Assembly (NCBI GenBank): GCA_977006965.1
Contig: OZ345353.1
Coordinates: forward strand, 3,534,001-3,598,000
DNA: 64,000 nucleotides
Reading direction: 5' to 3'
Source: Phymatolithon calcareum
Lineage: Eukaryota > Rhodophyta > Florideophyceae > Hapalidiales
The position numbers and the translations under genes are program-made. Positions 20,725 through 31,300 of this stretch are shown in pieces (within the stretch, counting starts at the first letter, position 1; every line of letters starts with the position of its first letter). The notes under the pieces are model-generated. The model was not told where the DNA came from. It saw nothing but the letters and a program-made list of their open reading frames with translations, and made no database searches.

Positions 20725-22995
20725 TTAATAAGCACCTCCGCTAAGGCTTCCCGGTGTCCTTGTCCGTCCTCTTTCCGCTCCCTTTGCCGCCGTCCCACCA
20801 TCCCCTGCCGCTTCCTGTCCCACCTTGACAAATATTTTTCCAAGTTTCCGCAGCCCCGTCGCGCGCGCATGCAGAACATCATCACGCGACCGAACGCGTT
20901 TCCCTTCCGAGTGCTCCTTCTTTGGAAGCAGAAATCGTCCCACTGCGTCCAGAGTGAACCGCCCACTGGATCCATTCGCCGAACTACCCGAGTGGTCATT
21001 TGAAACGCCGGGTCGGAGGGGAGAAGACTGCATATCCCCGCCATCGGAACTCGTCCCAGTCACGCGTCTCGCCGCCTCTTGTAGCGGTAGTTCCAGATCG
21101 TCGTCCAGTTCGAGAATGTGGTCGAGGTTTGCGGCAGGGTCTACGCTGGGCAGGTCTCTTCCTTCAAGAATGAAGTTGGCAACTTCGTCCAGCGTGCTTT
21201 GGATGTCCACTACTGTAATTTTCCACATCATGTCGAACGCATTCTCTATCATGTCCAATGCCATGCGCTGCGCTTCCTCCTCATCAATTGCCCGACCTTC
21301 GCTTTCCAACTTTGTCACTCGTTCCTGCATTTTTCGCTGTTTTTCCAGAACCTTAATGGCGGCGCCTGATGCCCGTACTTGAGTTGACATTTTCTGCGAC
21401 GAGTATCCCAGCGATGAGATGACGGACGGGAGTCCAAACAGATGGTTACGACCGAGAAAAATGTCCGCCTTGCGAACATAGATTTGGCCAATAGTGTACA
21501 ACATAGCCGCTCCGGAGTTTGCCTCTACCATACACGCCGCCTTTGTTTGTGCCCATTGTGTGAACGCGTCCTTATCGCCTTCGATCCACGGCTTCAGAAT
21601 TAGTATCAACTGCTCTGTCAACTTTTTCACGCGTGTCCGTTGAATGCTGCGCATGACTTCCTCGGACGGGGAGTTGCCATCCTCGTCAACATTTGACGCC
21701 ATCGAGGCAAGTGATAGCTCACCTACCAAAAACTCGAAATGATCTGAACCAAACAGCATATCAAACAACTGACTCGGATCCACAGATTCAAAAGTGCCTT
21801 CCCCCAAACTTTCCACACCACGTGAATCGTACGCCGCGCGCGTTTGCTCGTTTGACAAAACCTGGTATGCTTCACCCAGCTTTTGAAACTTGACGGTAGC
21901 ATCCGGGTCACCAGGATTCCGATCCGGGTGACAATTTTTCGCCTTCAAATAATACGCCTTCTTAATACTTGACGGCGTAGCATCCGGCAAAACACCCAAA
22001 ACATCGTACAACGCCGTATCTTTCACCGCCCCACTGCGTTGTCGCGGTTGTTTTCGCATATCACTCCGCCTTCTTCTGCTTGTGCCCTGTTCCTGAATCA
22101 CAACATCCTCCACTTCCTTTCTCAATTCCGCTAAATGAGGATCATCCGGACAAAGCTCACGTGCCTTTTCAAGTTCCCGCTGCGCATCAGTAGCCCTTTT
22201 AGCTTCAAGCAATGCTCTTGCCTTTATCGCCCATGCAGAAGGCCACGTAGGCGCGATTCGTACACAACGCTCCGCATCACGAACCGCGGAATCAATATGC
22301 TTCTCACGATCCTCCTCAACCTCAGTCTCTCTCGAGAGACTAATATAAGCAGCCGCACGACCTGCATACAATTCCCTTGGCGGAAAACGCCCCTCAAGTT
22401 CCGCAGCAGCCTCAGCAGCCGAGAAAGCCGTCAACGCCGCAGAATACTCGCCCGCATCAAGAAATCGCTGCGCACTCGTATGAGCCTTAACAGAAGCCGT
22501 ACAAAACTCCGCATATAATTCACAAGCCCGTTCATACAACGCATCAAGATCATCCGACCCGACAACAAAACACTTTCCCTTCTCCAGTATATTCTTCGCA
22601 TCGCCATATCTCTCCGCCTCAATCAGCGCCGCCGCAATCCTCGACCAAGCCTTAGGCCAGCTAGGGTCCAAATCCGCCGCGGCAGCGCCATCAGCGATAG
22701 CGCAATCAAGCGTGGCAGTTGCTTCAGCATATATATCCAATGCATCATCCGTGCCATTCGTGACGGATTCACGTAACTCTCTTGCAAGTTTGTAGTGCGC
22801 TGCCGAACGGTTGGATAAAAGTTTCTGCGTCTGCTCTAATCTGTATTGCTGCTCGAGATAGTCTCCAGACTCGGTGAGCGCATCTATGGAACCGGTGTAC
22901 GCGGTAATCGCTTCCCGAAACGCACCGCGTCGAAAGGCGAGATTGGCTGCGTCGCGCAGTTCATCCGACCGATGCAACAACGACGCGGCATCCAT
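20725..22995 (-). CDS. TPR-J domain-DnaJ-X co-chaperone, 756 aa
   Basis: This intron-free gene starts at the ATG at 22995. Residues 1 to about 300 are helical TPR-type repeats (for example RDAANLAFRRGAFREAITAY and a repeat near 195-290). A J domain occupies about 326-396 (YDVLGVLPDATPSSIKKAYY, catalytic HPD at 356-358, LGEAYQVLSNEQTRAAYDSRG). A DnaJ-X domain follows from about residue 405 (LFDMLFGSDHFEFLVGELSL), and its end is recognisable in ARATGLRKLGKIFV near the C-terminus. J proteins stimulate Hsp70 ATPase; TPRs commonly dock the C-termini of Hsp70/Hsp90. No signal or transit peptide is seen, so it is probably cytosolic or at a membrane surface. The order TPR then J then X is unusual, since Caj1/Djp1-type X proteins carry J at the N-terminus. 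Confidence 0.92.
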   Translation of the reverse strand: MDAASLLHRSDELRDAANLAFRRGAFREAITAYTGSIDALTESGDYLEQQYRLEQTQKLLSNRSAAHYKLARELRESVTNGTDDALDIYAEATATLDCAIADGAAAADLDPSWPKAWSRIAAALIEAERYGDAKNILEKGKCFVVGSDDLDALYERACELYAEFCTASVKAHTSAQRFLDAGEYSAALTAFSAAEAAAELEGRFPPRELYAGRAAAYISLSRETEVEEDREKHIDSAVRDAERCVRIAPTWPSAWAIKARALLEAKRATDAQRELEKARELCPDDPHLAELRKEVEDVVIQEQGTSRRRRSDMRKQPRQRSGAVKDTALYDVLGVLPDATPSSIKKAYYLKAKNCHPDRNPGDPDATVKFQKLGEAYQVLSNEQTRAAYDSRGVESLGEGTFESVDPSQLFDMLFGSDHFEFLVGELSLASMASNVDEDGNSPSEEVMRSIQRTRVKKLTEQLILILKPWIEGDKDAFTQWAQTKAACMVEANSGAAMLYTIGQIYVRKADIFLGRNHLFGLPSVISSLGYSSQKMSTQVRASGAAIKVLEKQRKMQERVTKLESEGRAIDEEEAQRMALDMIENAFDMMWKITVVDIQSTLDEVANFILEGRDLPSVDPAANLDHILELDDDLELPLQEAARRVTGTSSDGGDMQSSPLRPGVSNDHSGSSANGSSGRFTLDAVGRFLLPKKEHSEGKRVRSRDDVLHARATGLRKLGKIFVKVGQEAAGDGGTAAKGAERGRTRTPGSLSGGAY

Positions 22996-23321
22996 GCCGG
23001 AGCACAGACGCGCGACCGGCCGCAGGTCGTTGCGCGGCGGCGCGCGGAAATTACTCAGTCGTGCGCAGGCCGCAGGCGGTGAACAAATCGGTTGCGCGCC
23101 TCGGTGCAGTTCGTTATGAGCTCGGCCCGCAGCACCGTCAGGCCGTATTTTTACAGATTTATGTACATCATAACGTGTGCGAAGCTAGCTAGTTAGCTCT
23201 GGCCTTCTGGACTGAGCCACCGTTTTTCGCCTGGTTGTCCGTCCATCAGAACTGGAACTGAAGCGAGGCAACAGAAACTGTTGCACAGCGTGCACCGCCA
23301 CTGTCACACGTGGAGCAGCAG
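22996..23321. promoter_or_regulatory. Divergent intergenic promoter region
   Basis: These 326 bp separate the start codons of the DnaJ-like gene (minus) and the hypothetical gene (plus), so both promoters must lie here. The region is GC-rich at both sides with a short AT-rich centre (about 23145-23185). No specific element is recognised. Confidence 0.4.
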
Positions 23322-23789
23322 ATGTCTGCTCACGCACCGGCAACGCGCCGTTTACGCCGTGTGGTACGCAGCGGTGCTCGACGTGCTGCAGCACGCAGCG
23401 CGCAAGTCGCGCAACCGGGCGCAATGGCGCCGCTGTCAGACGCGCGTGCCGCGCGGTTTGCGGACGGGCTTGATGCGCGTTGGCAAGCCGTTGAGCCGGG
23501 GATGGATGTTGGGGAACGGGAGGGTGACGAGGACGGTGAGGAAGGATTGGCGTTCGTGCTGCGTGTACTGGAGGAGGAATTTGTTGCGGCTGGACGATCG
23601 TATCCCGCTGCTGCTGCGCGCGATGCAAGGAAAAAGTTGGCGGATGCGCCGGGTGGAGATGATGGGCCTGATGGGTTTCATCCGGCTTTGTGGCCGCATA
23701 TACGTAGAATTGAGAATCGAATTGCAGGGGGTTGTGCAAGGGAGCAGGAGCAGGTTGACGCTTTGCGCAATGGGGAGGGAATGTCGTGA
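23322..23789 (+). CDS. Hypothetical protein, 155 aa, possible organelle leader
   Basis: I do not recognise the family. From the ATG at 23322 the first 35 residues are rich in Arg, Ala and Ser with almost no acidic residues (MSAHAPATRRLRRVVRSGAR), as in plastid or mitochondrial transit peptides. The rest is acidic and helical (FVLRVLEEEFVAAGRSY; HPALWPHIRRIENRI). The gene is divergent from the DnaJ-like gene with a short shared upstream region. Antisense frames exist over the same DNA but have poorer composition. A real gene is likely but not proven. Confidence 0.55.
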   Translation: MSAHAPATRRLRRVVRSGARRAAARSAQVAQPGAMAPLSDARAARFADGLDARWQAVEPGMDVGEREGDEDGEEGLAFVLRVLEEEFVAAGRSYPAAAARDARKKLADAPGGDDGPDGFHPALWPHIRRIENRIAGGCAREQEQVDALRNGEGMS

Positions 23790-24026
23790 TGGGAGGTGCG
23801 GGCGATATTGAAAAGGCAATGTTATCGTGGAAGTTGATGAATGCATTTTTATGCAGTACAGTAGTGGTTTGATGCAGGGCTTTACATTATCATGATAGAC
23901 CATCAGCGTGCGTGAGCTGGCGAATGCAGTTTTTGTGCAAAATTGATTGCCACATTTGTGAGGAGGGACAGAGTACCGCCGTGAATGCATTTAATCTGCG
24001 CGATTAGGGAAGCTTTTTCGGCCACC

Positions 24027-25000
24027 TTAATATCCTTCCGACGCCCAGCGACCATCCTGTGATGTTCATCAACAAAAGTTCAGCATTCAGTCAGTCAGTG
24101 TCTGAGCGGCGATAAGCAAAGTGCATTGCAAATGTGGAGATGCTTACCTTTTCCTGAAGAGCAACGCGAATTGCCTTAATGCGCTTCCGATTCGCGTTAA
24201 AGTCTCCTTCGCCAAGACTGTGTGAAGGAAAAGAGCCTCGTCAGTGTCCGTGCTAAACGTATGCTTGCATGTCATCGTGCGTGCACGCGACTTACCGTGA
24301 AGCGCTCCGATACTCCACCGTCTTCCCGTCTGGCTGGAAGAACACTTCCACATCATCGACGAAACCCATAAGCGGACTCTCAAATTCCGCATAAACTGTG
24401 GCAACTCTCAGTTAGCTCACGTCCACTCAATGCGTCACGTGCTGTAGCGCAAGTCCACGTACTGTAGTATCCTTTCCCCAGTTCACTTTTCGTTACACGT
24501 TGCTCAATAATGCTCGCATCTTTATAATTCTCCAACACATCCACCACATCCGCAATGGCATCCTCTGTCCCCTTGCCAAAACCCGTCCCTGCAGCATACG
24601 TCCATGCCGGGACGTAATGATTATCGTACTGCGCAACACGAGGTTTGCAAGGTCAGAATTTGCAACACTTCCTTTCGCTCACACGCAACGTTCACAAACT
24701 TACCACATTCGCCATGGACGAGATACAATTCGGCGTCGGCGGGCAAGCATCCAAATATCGCTCACTGCGAAGCCCAATCGTCGTCGGTCGCTCGCCCCTA
24801 AAGTGAAACAGCGCTGCCTGCGCCGGTTGCGCAGCTGGGATAGACACTGCCAACACCGCTGCGGCTGCGGCTGCGGCTGCGGCTGCGGCTGCCGCAGCTA
24901 CGTTTGCCCCATTCAGTTGTGCTGTAGGGCACGTGCATTTGCTCCTTGTGAACCCTTGTCGCAATCCTGTCAAAGGTAAAGCACCGCTTATAAACGCCAT
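24027..25000 (-). CDS. DUF1499 protein, thylakoid-lumen targeted, five exons
   Basis: Splicing on the minus strand gives exons 25000-24704, 24628-24463, 24395-24296, 24217-24148 and 24056-24027. All four introns are GT-AG (75, 67, 78 and 91 bp), with GTAAGT, GTACGT, GTAAGT and GTAAGC donors. The 220-residue product keeps frame throughout. DUF1499 landmarks are CPPTPNCISS (exon 1), HYVPAWTYAAG and EDAIADVVDVL (exon 2), YAEFESPLMGFVDDVEVFF and YRSASR (exon 3), NANRKRIKAIR (exon 4) and GRWASEGY at the stop. The N-terminus looks bipartite: a Ser/Thr/Arg-containing plastid leader, then a long alanine run and a hydrophobic stretch ending AQPAQAALF, a typical lumenal cleavage context. DUF1499 has no settled biochemical role. 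Domain, exon structure and targeting are inferred from sequence and agree with one another. Confidence 0.88.
24858..24897 (-). repeat. GCGGCT repeat encoding polyalanine
   Basis: A six-base repeat (GCGGCT on the plus strand) runs for about 40 bp inside exon 1 of the DUF1499 gene and encodes most of its 14-residue alanine run, in the hydrophobic part of the targeting signal. It is probably length-variable. Confidence 0.8.
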
Positions 25001-25200
25001 TTTGTGGACGGAATGAATGAAGATGGCAGGAGGTTGAACCGAGAAGCAATCTGCCCGACATGGATTGATTGCATTGGAGATTGCACCTCGGACAATACTG
25101 TACATACATCGTGTATCATAATAACACTTCTCTTTTTACTTCAACCTAATCTCCCAGTGCAGCCCAGCACCCAGCACCCAGCACCATGCAGCGTACCCCA

Positions 25201-25758
25201 TCATTGCAACAACTCCCCAACAACACGCTTAAGCAGCGCGCCATCAACCGCCTCCCGATGCTCCTTCATAACCTGCCCCATAACCCTCCCAAATTCCTTC
25301 TTGCTCGTAGCCCCTATCGTCTTGACAGCCTCTTCCGCCCACACGCGCGTCTGCCTCTCATCCGCGAGAACGGGCAGCCATTCCTCTATAACGCAAAGCT
25401 CCTCCTCCTCCGCATCAGCCAGATCTGTCCGTCCCCCCTGTCGGAACATAGTGATACTTTCGCGACGCATCTTTGCCAATCGTCGCAGCTCTGCGATCGC
25501 CTTCGCGTCGTCCAATTTATCTGCCCCGTCCGCCTTCATGGCTACCAGGAATGCTGCGCGAATTCCGCGCAGGGCGCGAGTGCGCCCGGCGTTCTTTGAT
25601 AGCATTGACTCGCGCAATGAGGCGCCCACCTCGTCGGAGATTGCCGCTCGCGCGCTGCATACGCCGCGTCGTGTATTGGGTGCGCGGGAGCGGAAGAGAG
25701 GGTTGCATAAAGAGTGGAAGCATGCCGTTTGAGCGCGATGCAGGAGCGGGAGCGACAT
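25201..25758 (-). CDS. YqeY / GatB-C-terminal-like protein, organelle targeted
   Basis: The protein of 185 residues starts at the ATG at 25758 (an upstream in-frame extension runs into the neighbouring transposon and is rejected). The first 35 residues are Arg/Ser/Ala-rich with few acidic residues (PLLHRAQTACFHSLCNPLFR), consistent with a plastid or mitochondrial leader. The remainder is a complete YqeY-type helical domain: SMLSKNAGRTRALRGIRAA, KMRRESITMFRQGGRTDLA, EEELCVIEEWLP, and GRVMGQVMKEHREAVDGALL at the end. The YqeY domain is related to the tRNA-binding tail of the GatB subunit of tRNA-dependent amidotransferase; its stand-alone role is unsettled. A Tigger-type element lies only 82 bp upstream of the start, so it may overlap the promoter. 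Confidence 0.88.
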   Translation of the reverse strand: MSLPLLHRAQTACFHSLCNPLFRSRAPNTRRGVCSARAAISDEVGASLRESMLSKNAGRTRALRGIRAAFLVAMKADGADKLDDAKAIAELRRLAKMRRESITMFRQGGRTDLADAEEEELCVIEEWLPVLADERQTRVWAEEAVKTIGATSKKEFGRVMGQVMKEHREAVDGALLKRVVGELLQ

Positions 25759-25840
25759 GTTTGTCGTCGGTGCAATGCAGGAGACGAGATTGTGTCTTCG
25801 AGCGTGGACATAATCTGCCTTCCTGTTGGAAATTATCATA

Positions 25841-26690
25841 CAGGGGGGGGTCGCTATATAGTGCCACATAGAACCAGACTAAAAAAATGCGCACTATTTA
25901 GGTTCCGCACAAAATGAAATTTGAGGGACCGTTTCGCACTACTGTAAGCGTGTTTGCTGTGACCCCCAACGAAGTTGTACGGAGAACGGGGAGAACGATT
26001 TTACTGGCGTGTTTTATCTTCAGAACGCTTGTTGAACATCTCTGAGACAAGTAGCTGTCTCTGCTTCTCATTGTTCTGCTTACGGATAGCGTCTATGAAT
26101 ACCCGAAATGCTCGTTGAAGATGACTACTAGCGTCAGGAAGGTTACACAAAAATGCGGACTCTTGGAGAGGGCGAAACATGGTGTGCAGCTCAGTGAGAG
26201 CTGGGGGAGATGCGATAACCGCAGAAACTTCTTCGTCTTCGCTTTCATTGTCAGGTACTATTGGGCTTTGGGCTACAACCTCCTCCAATATATCCGAAAC
26301 GTCGGAAACGAAAGCCTCTTGAACGTCTGTATCATCTTCAACCTCAAACCAATGCTCCACATCCTCGTGTCTGACGTCATCATCGATTTCAGCTCTCAGG
26401 ATGTCGTCACTCGGTAAACTGACTTTCAGTTTACGCAACATCTCGATGACGTCGCTGACAGCATGCGAAGTGCTTCAAGCTTTTGTTGAAGCGTCAGCCG
26501 CGTTCTCTTCTGCCCTGGGTGCCCCATCAATGTCGGCGGCGTGAAGATGGTGAGCTGAGGAGACGAAGAGGAGAATGGCGGCCAGGAATGCCCTGTAAGC
26601 AGTCACAGCCTGTGTCTTTGATATGATAATCGTGCCAGCCCAAAATGGGTGGCACTATATAACCCGGCACTATATAGCGACCCCCCCCTG
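25841..26690. mobile_element. Tigger/pogo-type element, internally deleted (850 bp)
   Basis: Perfect inverted ends of 25 bp start CAGGGGGGGGTCGCTATA at 25841 and end with the complement at 26690; a second partial copy of the inner motif lies at 26650-26664. Ends of this form are typical of pogo/Tigger elements, which insert at TA. The left side has the expected TA (25839-25840), but the right side has CG, so the right flank is not original. The interior holds the two ends of a Tigger transposase with the middle missing. Confidence 0.82.
26001..26527 (-). pseudogene. Tigger transposase, N-terminus joined to C-terminus
   Basis: From an ATG at 26527 the minus strand encodes KRTRLTLQQKLEALRML, the start of the CENP-B/psq-type DNA-binding domain of Tigger transposases. 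The frame then changes and a second open frame (ATG at 26441, 146 residues to 26001) gives an acidic then helical C-terminal tail (ALTELHTMFRPLQ, RAFRVFIDAIRKQ). The whole DDE catalytic core of about 300 residues is absent. This is what an internal deletion of an autonomous element leaves behind, so the copy could only be moved in trans. Confidence 0.7.
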
Positions 26691-28342
26691 CGGGCAGCCC
26701 ACCGGCATCTAATGCAGAATCAGACAACGAAATCGAAACCGATAACTCAGACGAAGAAATCAGCGAAGAACTCGAGGAATTGCGAGACATCGCAAAGAGG
26801 ACACTGGAGCGAGCAAACGAGATTGAAGCTCGAGCTCGTGCCCCAGTGGAGATGGAGGACAGTGACGGCCCAAGAGAAGATGGGGAAGAATCCGAGTCAG
26901 ACACAGAAACCAGAGCACAACCCGAAGGTGAAACACACGGATCTGAGCTCAAAGAGCGTTTTCTGAAAGTCAGAAAAAGAGTCAGGTGCAATAAATGTGA
27001 CATAAAGGGCCAGCTAATCCTCCACGGAGGCGCAGGGAGCGAAGGAATCGCAACTGTCTGCAAGGCGTGCAATGCCAGTACCCAAGGCAGAGTTATGGCT
27101 CTGGAAATTGAGATCGCAGAGTTGTCGATGGAGCGGAGCCCATCAGCTCCTCAAGGCAGTACGCATACGGAAAATGATAACATAGCGAAGAAAATGGACG
27201 AGATCATGACAACACTGAGCGAAGTGTGCGAACGATTGACACTAGTGGAAGCACAAGTCAGAACAGTGCGCCGAAATAACGAATCGGAGCAGCTCGGAAG
27301 TCGGAATGTGAATGTGGACCAGGAACGGGCAGCCCCTCCAGTGGCCACGCCACCCCGTACGACACAAGAGGAAGAGAATAATACAGGTAGCAATACTGTA
27401 CTGGCTACTCAAAAGGAGCCAGATCTGGCTCCGATGGCTGCGCCAATGTCGTATGCTGCAGTCGCGGCGCTCGAACGCCCGACTCCGGCGCACTTCGGGA
27501 GCCATATCAGTTCGCGAGTAATCAAGTTCTCAAGAGCAATTAGGGGAAATATACGGAACACCCGGTCCAGTGAGGTAGTTCCACTCTACTTCACAGGACT
27601 GGAAAGAATGGACGAAGTCGAACTGTACAATGAGATGACCCAAATGCTTCCTTCAAGGGCAGTTCAGGGACTATCGTTCATCGGAAAATTCAGGCTAGAA
27701 ATACTGTCCAGCAAGTACTACTGTGACAGAGTCATAGCGACAATGAAGGCAGCGGGCCTAAGGCTAGACAAAGAGTACAATCTCTTCAAGGACTCGGTGT
27801 CGAAGAAGAAACTGGTTTCAGGGGATGATCGTATACTCAAGAATCTATGGGCTATAAGAAAGAGGATGAAGAAATGCGCAGGATACACGGCTGATTTCCA
27901 AACAAGAAACTGGTACAGAGAAAACCAGAAGAAGGCTGAAGAAGAAATAGAAGCATTCGAGAGAAAAGCGCGTGCAGAGACACAAGCGGGCGTCGACAAG
28001 CAATTTGAAAGCGAAGTGAGAAGTATGTCAGCATGCAATGAAAGCGCAGAATTTTCGAAAAACCCCACAGAAGTGCAAAAATCGAAGAGCTCCGAACTTG
28101 AGGCGGGTAGCGACATTATTGCAACTGGTAACAACACTGAAGGGCAAAATCAAGCCCCAAAGACCTTAAGCCCGCGTTCCAAAAACAGGGAAGATGACAT
28201 GACCCCTGAAGGGAGTACAACGAGCGAATCGACACCCAAAGATTGCGAAACAGAAGAGCACGACCCCAAGCTCAGAGCCACTAATAATTCGAACCCCATA
28301 CCAGCATCGCACGTGGACGCTGAAGAAAGTGTGGAATCATGA
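26690..28342 (+). CDS. LINE ORF1 protein with zinc ribbon, 5' incomplete
   Basis: The open frame gives about 550 residues; the first ATG in frame is at 26852, but coding-like sequence continues upstream to the junction at 26690. It begins with a highly acidic region (ESDNEIETDNSDEEISEELE). A four-cysteine ribbon follows, CNKC and CKAC separated by about 25 residues, then a coiled coil (MDEIMTTLSEVCERLTLVEAQ). A middle domain comes next (VVPLYFTGLERMDEVELYNE), then a basic helical part and a Ser/Thr-rich tail. LINE ORF1 proteins bind RNA and act as chaperones in the retrotransposition particle. The zinc ribbon plus coiled coil fits such a role, but I do not recognise a named ORF1 family. Confidence 0.75.
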   Translation, partial: AGSPPASNAESDNEIETDNSDEEISEELEELRDIAKRTLERANEIEARARAPVEMEDSDGPREDGEESESDTETRAQPEGETHGSELKERFLKVRKRVRCNKCDIKGQLILHGGAGSEGIATVCKACNASTQGRVMALEIEIAELSMERSPSAPQGSTHTENDNIAKKMDEIMTTLSEVCERLTLVEAQVRTVRRNNESEQLGSRNVNVDQERAAPPVATPPRTTQEEENNTGSNTVLATQKEPDLAPMAAPMSYAAVAALERPTPAHFGSHISSRVIKFSRAIRGNIRNTRSSEVVPLYFTGLERMDEVELYNEMTQMLPSRAVQGLSFIGKFRLEILSSKYYCDRVIATMKAAGLRLDKEYNLFKDSVSKKKLVSGDDRILKNLWAIRKRMKKCAGYTADFQTRNWYRENQKKAEEEIEAFERKARAETQAGVDKQFESEVRSMSACNESAEFSKNPTEVQKSKSSELEAGSDIIATGNNTEGQNQAPKTLSPRSKNREDDMTPEGSTTSESTPKDCETEEHDPKLRATNNSNPIPASHVDAEESVES

Positions 28343-31300
28343 TCCTGGGAAACAGAATAATATTCTCCACTTTTAACGTGGGCGGATCAGCAGAGACGCC
28401 CAAAATGGTTGACCAAATCATGGCAAAACACCATGTGCAAGTCCTTGGTCTCACGGAGACTTTTCAAAAAGAAGACACAGCGATCAGGGTGAATTTCGAC
28501 CAAATTTGTTCTACCCGTCCGCAGGGCCCTCGAGAACGACCACGAGGAGGTGTAGCTTTAATTACTAAGGCTGGTACTCCAACCAAAGTGCTGGGTAAGA
28601 TGGCTACAAAAGCATTCCAGGTCGTGGTTGCAAATGTGATGGACATTGCAGTGTCGGTTGCATACATATCTCCTCTTGCGAGTCGAGAGGAGTATGACAA
28701 GTGCTTGGAATTCATCCACCGTCATTGCAGGGGGAAGGCGATAATCATGGGTGACCTTAACGCAAGACATAGGCACTGGGACCGCACAGGAAACTGGAGA
28801 GGGAACAAGACTGTTTCGTGGGCCGCAAAATTCAACTGGAGAATAAGGACGACAACAAGACCAACATTTGTATCCAACCATGGCAAGAGCAACATCGATA
28901 TCTTCATGACGAAGTCCTTAGAAGGAGAGGTACCCGAACTGTTAAACGGCATGTGGGAGGGTGTCACAGAACACATTCCTGTAGCAATGAGGGTACTGAA
29001 CTACAGGATTATAACCCAGCGAAGAAAGAAGGTTATCTCAAAAACTGCCAGGCGAAGCCTGACAAGAACAACGAAGGCCAGAGAAGAAATGTCGAAATGG
29101 GTACCGGGCATGATAGAGCAGCTGCATACCTGTACTGACAAACGGGAGTTGAACAACTGGTATGAACTTTTTCTGAAAAAGCTGAAGGAGCCGTGGACAT
29201 CGTCTAAGCCGAGGCCCCCGAGATTTAAAAGTTTTTGGAACAAGGAGCTCGACAATCTGGCCAAGAAACGAACCCGGCATTATAAGACTTACAGGAGAAC
29301 AGGCCTCGAAAGTGACAAAGAAGCCCTCCGAGAGGTGAAAATGCTGTTAAAGAAGAAGGTGAGAAAAGCCAAATGCGACCAATTTGAAAGATATCTTCAT
29401 GAGGTTGAGAAAATGGGGCCGAGCGAGGCGGCGAACACCACAAGCAAGATCATGAAATCAAAAGCACGGAGGAAAGGAACAAACAAAGCTCTCGGGGCTC
29501 CTGTGCACCCAAGCAAATTCTCAGCATACATCTCAAGTGTTTGTAAGGCGGAAGAAGACTGGAATATGCCGTTGCGTACGTTTGCACTCAATAGGGCAAT
29601 GAAGCGGCACATCGCAAGAGCATTCAACAGAGCACCGAAGGGGAAGGCGGTAGGTCCAGACGGAATTGCGGTCGAAATGTTGCACGCGAACAAAGAAGCG
29701 GGGCTCGAAATAATGCTAGCATTATGGGAAACATGCGGGAGACTCAAATGTCTTCCTCGGGCATGGCGCCAAGCAACTCTGATTCCCTTATACAAGAAAG
29801 GCCCAGCTCATGTAGCAGCAAACTACAGGCCCATATCTCTTTTAAGTCAAGCCAGGAAAATCATCGACTCAGCTCTAGATGCATACATACGCGAGAACTA
29901 TCGCTTCAATAAGGTTCAGCTGGGTTTTCGGAAAGACAGAAGCACTTATCTCGCTATACTCCGGGCAAAAAGTTCAATGAAAAAGGGCCATCCGTTCATG
30001 GCAGTTCTTGACCTATCCGCAGCATACGATAGTGTGCCCAGGGATATCCTCATGAAGAGGCTGAAGGAGAAACTTCCCCAAGAGATAGCAAGGATGGTTG
30101 CGTACCTGTTAAAACCATCGTGGGTCACATCAGCTGGAGACGAGACAGAAACGTGGTGTATCATCGACCGAGGAGTACCTCAAGGTTCCCCGCTTAGTCC
30201 ATGCCTATACAATATATTCATGGACACATTCGCAGAAGCCGTCTCCAAGACAGACAGGAACGTTTCAGAAAGTCCTGTGCAATTGTTCGCAGATGATGTC
30301 CAGCTTCAAGCGAAGACAGGACGAGGAATGCAGAAACTTCTTGATATAGCGACCAGTTGGGCAAGCGAAAATGGCATGAAATGGAACACAAAACCAGGAA
30401 AAAGCGAAGTTCTTAAGTACAAAGGACTTCAGAAGCACACGTTTTACTTGGCAGGACGAGAACTATATCAAGCCTGGAGACTCTCGTATCTTGGGGTAAG
30501 CATGAATAACAAGGGTGTTACGGATGACACGGCCATAGCAAGAGTTCGAAATGCTGCAGGATGCATACATAAGCTGCGGGAGCTTGGAGTGAATGTTCGA
30601 GGATTCAAACCGGAGACATGCATCAGGATCTTTAAGTCGCTAATTATCCCGAAATGGGAGTATGCTTTACACGTTACTCCAATGACAAATCGATTGCTCT
30701 CGGCAATCGAGTCGGCAGAGGGCTTGTTCTACAAAAATGTTTTCGGAAAGTATGCCGAACACCGCCGGGACCGAATGCGAGTTCTGTGCCGACTGGGACC
30801 ACCAAAGATGAGGAGACGTCATCAAGCAGAAAGGTTTGCATTAAGCCTGGTAAGGCACAAAAAGCGCCTTGAAGAAACAGAAGAGTACGTTGGAAGAGAT
30901 GAGGACGTAAAGGAAGCAATGAAGGATATTGAATATCTCAAGATGTATGAAGACTTGCGACAAGCCCTTCAGAAAGCCCAGGAGGGATCTGTCACGAAGA
31001 AGACGAGGAGAGAAGAAACAATTAAGGTATGGGAAAAGGAAGAAGAAGGCAGGTCAATGAAGATTCCTATTGAAGGCAAGCTACCAGGGATCCTTTACAT
31101 AGGAGAAAGAACAACACGTTTAAGGTGCCTAAGGTTGACATTCAACCGAGCACCCCTTTGGAGGAAATCAGTGTTGGGTGCGTACTGTGGGATTACCGCG
31201 GTGGTCGAACTAGTCGCCTTACAACGTACTCTAGCGTCATCGAAGATGAGTACAGAAATTGAGTTTGAGTGCAAGAGACTTACGGGAGCTCTTGTTGGGA

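Noticed and set aside
23185-23990. Two 184-residue minus-strand ORFs opposite the hypothetical gene
   Set aside because: They are His/Pro/Gln-rich shadows of the plus-strand gene without ATG context or domains.
25004-25732. 242-residue plus-strand ORF
   Set aside because: It is the antisense shadow of the YqeY-like gene.
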